NCBI GenBank assembly: GCA_016180605.1
Contig: JACPAW010000004.1
Location: forward strand, 1 to 9,747
Reading direction: 5' to 3'
From: Candidatus Omnitrophota bacterium
GTDB taxonomy: Bacteria > Omnitrophota > Gorgyraeia > Aquiviventales > Aquiviventaceae
DNA length: 9,747 bases
Position 1 is the stretch's first letter, and each line of letters opens with the position of its first letter. The notes beneath the pieces were generated by a model. It worked only from the letters and a program-made list of their open reading frames with translations, did no database searches and was not told where the DNA came from. Positions 6,840-9,747 of this stretch are shown here, piece by piece. A program made the position numbers and the translations under genes.

Positions 6840-7193
6840 ATGCGATTTGGAACACGGACGCCGAGAGCTGCCTGGGTCGAAGGGATAGTGGATCGCGGAA
6901 AGGACCACGTTAGCTTATCCTACGGCGAAAGGCAGCGTGCCATGGCCCTGGTGGCCCCGCACCGCCGACATGGCTTTACGGTGCAATTTCTCTTTAAAGC
7001 GCAGGGGACCCAGGTGCGAGGAAATAGGATCTTAGAGGAAGTGCGCCGAGAACTCACCTTTTACCTGCTTGATGTCGTTGGACCCGATTCCTGGGCGTTT
7101 GTACGGTACCATTGCGAGACCCCGGCGAATCGACTCTCCTCCGTGCATTGGACCTGGCATCCCAAGTCTCAGCCGCTTGGTACAGCTAGCTGA
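6840..7193 (+). CDS. Hypothetical protein
   Basis: An open frame of 117 codons from the ATG at 6840; a TTG at 6825 would add five residues. A purine-rich AGAGAAG lies just before the ATG, only a fair ribosome site. The protein is basic at the N-terminus and soluble-looking, with a segment HGFTVQFLFKAQGTQVRG and then a possible helix-strand region ILEEVRRELTFYLLDVVG. I see no signal peptide, membrane segment, cysteine cluster or recognisable motif, and I do not recognise a family. No other gene claims this stretch and the composition is not repetitive, so it could be real, but it may be a chance ORF in an intergenic region. Confidence 0.4.
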   Translation: MRFGTRTPRAAWVEGIVDRGKDHVSLSYGERQRAMALVAPHRRHGFTVQFLFKAQGTQVRGNRILEEVRRELTFYLLDVVGPDSWAFVRYHCETPANRLSSVHWTWHPKSQPLGTAS

Positions 7194-7300
7194 ACAACTG
7201 CAGTAACCCGCGCGGCTGGCATTTCTTACCTGCCGATTAGTACGTCGATATGACCTCACCTATCTTTGTAATCTAAGCCAAGTACATCCAGCCTGCCTTA

Positions 7301-7320
7301 TATCCCAAAATATCCCAAAA
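7301..7320. repeat. Perfect tandem decamer
   Basis: Two exact head-to-tail copies of TATCCCAAAA in the AT-richer intergenic stretch 7194-7417. It could be a slippage product or a paired protein-binding site one helical turn apart; nothing in the sequence decides. Apart from this and the hairpin at 7361-7396 I see nothing else defined in that stretch. Confidence 0.6.
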
Positions 7321-7360
7321 GGTAACGAATTATTAATGGAAAAATCATCATTGTGTTAAG

Positions 7361-7396
7361 TGTCCTATGCCATATTGGCCTCAATAGGGCAGGACA
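7361..7396 (+). promoter_or_regulatory. Hairpin in the leader of the RlpA-like gene
   Basis: A 36-nt imperfect inverted repeat: TGTCCT (7361-7366) with AGGACA (7391-7396), a 2-nt AT bulge, GCC with GGC, an A/G mismatch, then TATTG with CAATA around a GCCT loop, 14 pairs in all. It ends 9 nt before the Shine-Dalgarno TAGGAGG (7406-7412) of the gene at 7418. There is no T run after it, so it is not a standard intrinsic terminator. It could be an mRNA leader element or an operator; which one is unknown. Confidence 0.5.
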
Positions 7397-7417
7397 AGCA
7401 ATCTCTAGGAGGCCCCG

Positions 7418-7822
7418 ATGGTTAAATGGCTTCTTGCTCTGCTGATAGTGATGATGGGTTCAGCGATGGCAGGTGCAGAACGACACGACTCCTCCTCTTC
7501 AACTATCGAGCATGCCGTTGAGGATCAACGTGTGGGTTTTGCGAGTTGGTATGGCGGAGGAGAACCCTTGAATACCCACGTAGCAATGGGCCACCCGTTT
7601 AATCCTGAAGCGGCTGAAGCGGCCATGTGGAATATCCCTTTTGGGTCCTTAGTTAAAGTGACCAATCTGCAAAACAACCGCTCTATTCTGGTTCGTATCA
7701 CCGATCGCGGTCCCGCAAGGCGATTTGGAAATCGGGTCATTGATTTGACGCGCCGGTCGTTCAGCCGGCTAGCACCCTTATCGCAAGGGTTGATTCCTGT
7801 CGTGGTCCAACGGGTCCCGTGA
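7418..7822 (+). CDS. Secreted RlpA-like double-psi beta-barrel protein
   Basis: A 134-aa protein. A signal peptide is visible (MVKWLLALLIVMMGSAMA, likely cut after A18, no lipobox Cys), so it is exported and soluble, unlike lipoprotein RlpA. Residues about 38-133 are the RlpA DPBB domain: GFASWYGGG, PFGSLVKVTNLQNNRSILVRITDRGP and NRVIDLTRRSF. There is no SPOR domain, so targeting to denuded septal glycan as in long RlpA is not expected. The Asp of TDRGP (D96) is kept, but H59 and M70 occupy the places where canonical RlpA has the conserved Glu (ASGE) and His (AAH). Lytic transglycosylase activity is therefore doubtful. The start is supported by a strong TAGGAGG 5 nt before the ATG. It is convergent with the ABC permease gene, 11 nt away. 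Confidence 0.88.
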   Translation: MVKWLLALLIVMMGSAMAGAERHDSSSSTIEHAVEDQRVGFASWYGGGEPLNTHVAMGHPFNPEAAEAAMWNIPFGSLVKVTNLQNNRSILVRITDRGPARRFGNRVIDLTRRSFSRLAPLSQGLIPVVVQRVP

Positions 7823-7833
7823 TCCCCGGGGGT

Positions 7834-8646
7834 TTAATCTTGCCCGAGGTGCCCAAGGCGTCCGGTTGCACGGGCACGGTGGAACATAAAGACAAAGAAA
7901 CCCGCACCCAAGGCCAAGTAGAATCCATTAAGCCCGATCAAGACAGCCCAGAGAGAGGCAGGAATTGCCTTGCCTTGTAAAGTTTGGCGCAAGCCCTCGA
8001 AAGCATACGTGCTAGGAAGTATCCGGGCAATTCCTTGTGCCCAGACAGGCAAGACCTCAAGCGGGTAGAAGACGCAGCTAAAAGGCTGCAAGAGGAAGGG
8101 GATTCCCCAGATAAGAGCCTCTGCGGCATATCCGTATCGAAGCAGCAACCCCGATGTGCCAAGCCCAATCGCCCATCCGAAGAAAAGAAGGCTTGCTGCC
8201 AGCGGAAGAAAAACCCAGCCGATCTGGATGAGATTAAAGGCATAAAGCAGATGAGCTAGGATTCCCAGGATCAGGGTAACGGTGGCGACCTTGAGCGTTC
8301 CATACAAGAAACTAGCCGCTACCCACTCCCATAGACGCAGCGGTGCAATGAGGATGTTGACGATGTTTCGCGTCCAGATTTCTTCCATGAGAGAGATCGT
8401 GACGGCCTGTTGGCCGCGATAATGGATGTCCCAGGCAATCATGGCTCCGATGAGGAAAATAATCGTTTCCGCAAGGGGGGTGTTTGCGGTTTGCTGGATA
8501 TAAAGCATCATGAAGCCCCATATGAGAAGATCCATGACCGGCCAGAAACCAATATCGAAAACGCGGATGATGCTGCGGCGATGGAGAAAGACATAGCGCT
8601 GCAACAGCGTCCCGATTCGTCTTAAGCTGCCCGTTTTATCCTGCAT
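7834..8646 (-). CDS. ABC-2 type transporter permease
   Basis: A 270-aa integral membrane protein forming the channel half of an ABC-2 exporter. About six hydrophobic segments are visible (residues near 31-50, 58-73, 107-137, 142-165, 175-195 and 232-256). The ABC-2 signature region runs over FYPLEVLPVWAQ to PSTYAFEGLR (193-220), as in polysaccharide, drug and NodJ-like exporters. The N-terminus is cytoplasmic and basic. The start codon lies inside the 3' end of the ATPase gene (11-nt overlap), so the two are translationally coupled and form a two-gene operon on the minus strand. No glycan or antibiotic genes are nearby, so the substrate is unknown. Confidence 0.92.
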   Translation of the reverse strand: MQDKTGSLRRIGTLLQRYVFLHRRSIIRVFDIGFWPVMDLLIWGFMMLYIQQTANTPLAETIIFLIGAMIAWDIHYRGQQAVTISLMEEIWTRNIVNILIAPLRLWEWVAASFLYGTLKVATVTLILGILAHLLYAFNLIQIGWVFLPLAASLLFFGWAIGLGTSGLLLRYGYAAEALIWGIPFLLQPFSCVFYPLEVLPVWAQGIARILPSTYAFEGLRQTLQGKAIPASLWAVLIGLNGFYLALGAGFFVFMFHRARATGRLGHLGQD

Positions 8647-9394
8647 CGAAGATATCTCCGCTTACGGCGACTCGAATGAAAAGCTCATCGAGGTTGCGGC
8701 TCTTGGAACGCGCGAGCACTTCGCTGGGTGGACCTTCTGCGATCTTGCGGCCATGGTGGAGAAAGAGGATGCGGTCGCAGAAACTTTCCACCTCGCGCAT
8801 ATTGTGGGAAGTGTGCAAAATGCTTATTTGGCGCTCGCTCTGGATTTCCTTAAGCAGGCTGCGCACCCGATGGGCCATGTACGGGTCGAGGCTTAAGGTC
8901 GGCTCATCGAGAATGAGCAATTCCGGCGAGTTCAAAAGCGCCTTGCAGATTTTAAGGCGCATATGTTCTCCGGATGAGAGGCTCCCTACTCGCTGACGCC
9001 GCAGCGCTTTAAGGTCAAAGCGCTCCACTAGATTCCGAATCCGTTCGGATCGGTAGGATACTCCGTAGAGGTTGGAGAAAATGTAAAGACACTCTTCAAC
9101 GAGTAAGTTCGAAGGAAGATGGACATCCACCGAAGCAAAGTTGATTCGGCCCAGTACCTGCATCCGCTCAAGAAGCGGGGAGCGTCCAAAAACGCGCACG
9201 ACTCCCGCCGTAGGCGCCAGCAGCCCTAAAACGGTATGTAAAGTAGTGGTCTTTCCTGCTCCATTGGGTCCAAGCAGGCCTACGATTTCTCCGCGCCTGA
9301 CTTCAAAATCGAGCGCTTCAACTGCAAAACCAGCGCTGCGCTCGTAACGGTGTGTCAGGCCGCGTACCTCTATGGCCAATTCATTCGCATTCAT
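8636..9394 (-). CDS. ABC-2 type transporter ATP-binding protein
   Basis: A 252-aa cytoplasmic ATPase that energises the adjacent permease. Motifs: Walker A GPNGAGKT (42-49, K48), signature LSSGE (139-143), Walker B LLILDEP with D163 and E164, a D-loop with D170, and the H-loop H197 in HTSHNM. The Q-loop region reads INFASVDVHLPSNLLVEE, so the usual Gln is missing and replaced by Ser/Val at about 88-89. Similar Gln-less versions occur among ABC-2 ATPases of the NFxSPxxxLP type, so this need not mean loss of activity. The signature is LSSGE rather than the commoner LSGGQ. It is the first gene of the minus-strand pair; its own ribosome site is weak. Confidence 0.93.
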   Translation of the reverse strand: MNANELAIEVRGLTHRYERSAGFAVEALDFEVRRGEIVGLLGPNGAGKTTTLHTVLGLLAPTAGVVRVFGRSPLLERMQVLGRINFASVDVHLPSNLLVEECLYIFSNLYGVSYRSERIRNLVERFDLKALRRQRVGSLSSGEHMRLKICKALLNSPELLILDEPTLSLDPYMAHRVRSLLKEIQSERQISILHTSHNMREVESFCDRILFLHHGRKIAEGPPSEVLARSKSRNLDELFIRVAVSGDIFDAG

Positions 9395-9410
9395 GATGGG
9401 TGCTTTCTGC

Positions 9411-9419
9411 TGGTATACT
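9411..9419 (+). promoter_or_regulatory. Candidate extended -10 promoter for the exonuclease gene
   Basis: TGGTATACT fits an extended -10 element (TGn followed by TATACT, 5 of 6 matches to TATAAT). No convincing -35 is seen 17 nt upstream, as is usual for extended -10 promoters. Transcription would begin near 9426, giving a leader of about 29 nt to the ATG at 9455. The 60-nt divergent gap must also hold the minus-strand exporter promoter; a weak candidate there is TTCAAT and TAGTAT spaced 18 nt on the minus strand. Confidence 0.4.
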
Positions 9420-9454
9420 AACTGTCCACGCCGCTATTATTGAAGGTCGTGTCC

Positions 9455-9747
9455 ATGGGTGACCTTGCAGACTTAAAACTTGCCATTATCGATGTGGAAA
9501 CTACCGGACCCAGTGCAACCGGAGATCGAATTATAGAGATTGCCATCCAGCGCATCGAGGAAGGAAAAATCGTCCGCACCTTCTCAAGCCTGGTGGATCC
9601 GCAACAGCGGATTCCCTCCTATATCGAAAGTCTTACCGGTATTACCAACGAGGATGTCGCGGGTGCTCCGACCTTCCGGTCCATTCATGAGCAGATGGAT
9701 TCTCTCTTAAACGGTTGCATTTTTGTGGCTCACAATGTGCGCTTTGA
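9455..9747 (+). CDS. DEDDh 3'-5' exonuclease, DnaQ-like (3' partial)
   Basis: The first 97 codons of an RNase T/DnaQ-fold exonuclease; the gene runs off the window end. Exo I is IIDVETTG with the catalytic D13 and E15. The middle has the family's usual TGITNEDV, and Exo II begins FVAHNVRF, with the next (cut) codon GA- fitting the expected catalytic Asp. The ATG has GAAGG 8 nt upstream and is the natural start because the domain begins about ten residues later. It could be a DNA polymerase III epsilon-like proofreading protein, or the exonuclease part of a larger protein such as a DnaQ fusion with a GIY-YIG/UvrC-like nuclease or a helicase; the missing 3' part is needed to tell. Divergent from the ABC exporter. 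Confidence 0.9.
   Translation, partial: MGDLADLKLAIIDVETTGPSATGDRIIEIAIQRIEEGKIVRTFSSLVDPQQRIPSYIESLTGITNEDVAGAPTFRSIHEQMDSLLNGCIFVAHNVRF

Noticed and set aside
6808..6888. 26-codon ORF beginning MKVYLIWKEK, possibly a frameshifted start of the hypothetical gene
   Set aside because: No ribosome site at a proper distance, and the downstream frame shows no residual homology that would support a frameshift.
6213..6908. Minus-strand open frame of 231 codons
   Set aside because: It runs antisense through two recognisable small genes and two hairpins, and its translation has no family features.
7194..7300. Possible tRNA or riboswitch in the intergenic stretch
   Set aside because: No cloverleaf pairing, no T-loop consensus and no recognisable aptamer core were found by eye.
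7301..7320. Start of a CRISPR or larger repeat array
   Set aside because: Only two 10-bp units with no spacers.
7824..7831. CCCCGGGG palindrome between the convergent rlpA-like and permease genes
   Set aside because: It has no loop and no T run, so it cannot form a standard terminator hairpin, and it is short enough to be chance.

Overview
The window is bacterial chromosome of moderate GC, densely packed with short intergenic gaps. It looks like housekeeping and signalling sequence: I see no transposase, integrase, phage gene, CRISPR array, tRNA or rRNA. An RlpA-like secreted protein (RlpA acts between peptidoglycan and outer membrane) suggests a Gram-negative envelope. I cannot name a phylum from the sequence alone.

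Layout. (1) 1-2918, plus strand: a membrane sensor histidine kinase (MASE1-PAS-HisKA-HATPase) whose 5' end lies outside the window, followed by two stand-alone receiver-domain response regulators. All three are tightly packed and none carries a DNA-binding or enzymatic output domain. (2) About 2946-6260, plus strand: a short zinc-ribbon gene, probably starting at TTG, overlaps by ATGA a thiamine-diphosphate enzyme of the acetolactate synthase superfamily. That gene is followed 12 nt later by a Sad/YneI-type succinate-semialdehyde dehydrogenase, and a clear intrinsic terminator closes the unit. The gene pair matches the cyanobacterial 2-oxoglutarate decarboxylase + SSADH pair, so its best reading is a 2-oxoglutarate to succinate bypass that avoids the 2-oxoglutarate dehydrogenase complex. 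(3) 6291-6746, plus strand: two very small metal-binding-type proteins, a CxxC-x17-CxxC zinc ribbon with a Gly/Phe-rich head and a DUF1059 protein with an added Cys/His tail, followed by a long GC-rich hairpin. (4) 6747-7417: a hypothetical ORF and an AT-richer intergenic stretch with a tandem decamer and a hairpin that ends just before the next ribosome binding site. (5) 7418-7822, plus strand: a small secreted RlpA-like double-psi beta-barrel protein with substitutions at two conserved positions. (6) 7834-9394, minus strand: a two-gene ABC-2 exporter (ATPase then permease), convergent with the RlpA gene. (7) 9455 to the window end, plus strand: the start of a DEDDh exonuclease (DnaQ-like), divergent from the exporter.

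The most interesting points are the candidate alternative TCA-cycle operon with its attached zinc-ribbon gene, the RlpA-like protein lacking Glu and His where lytic transglycosylases have them, and the output-less two-regulator signalling cassette.
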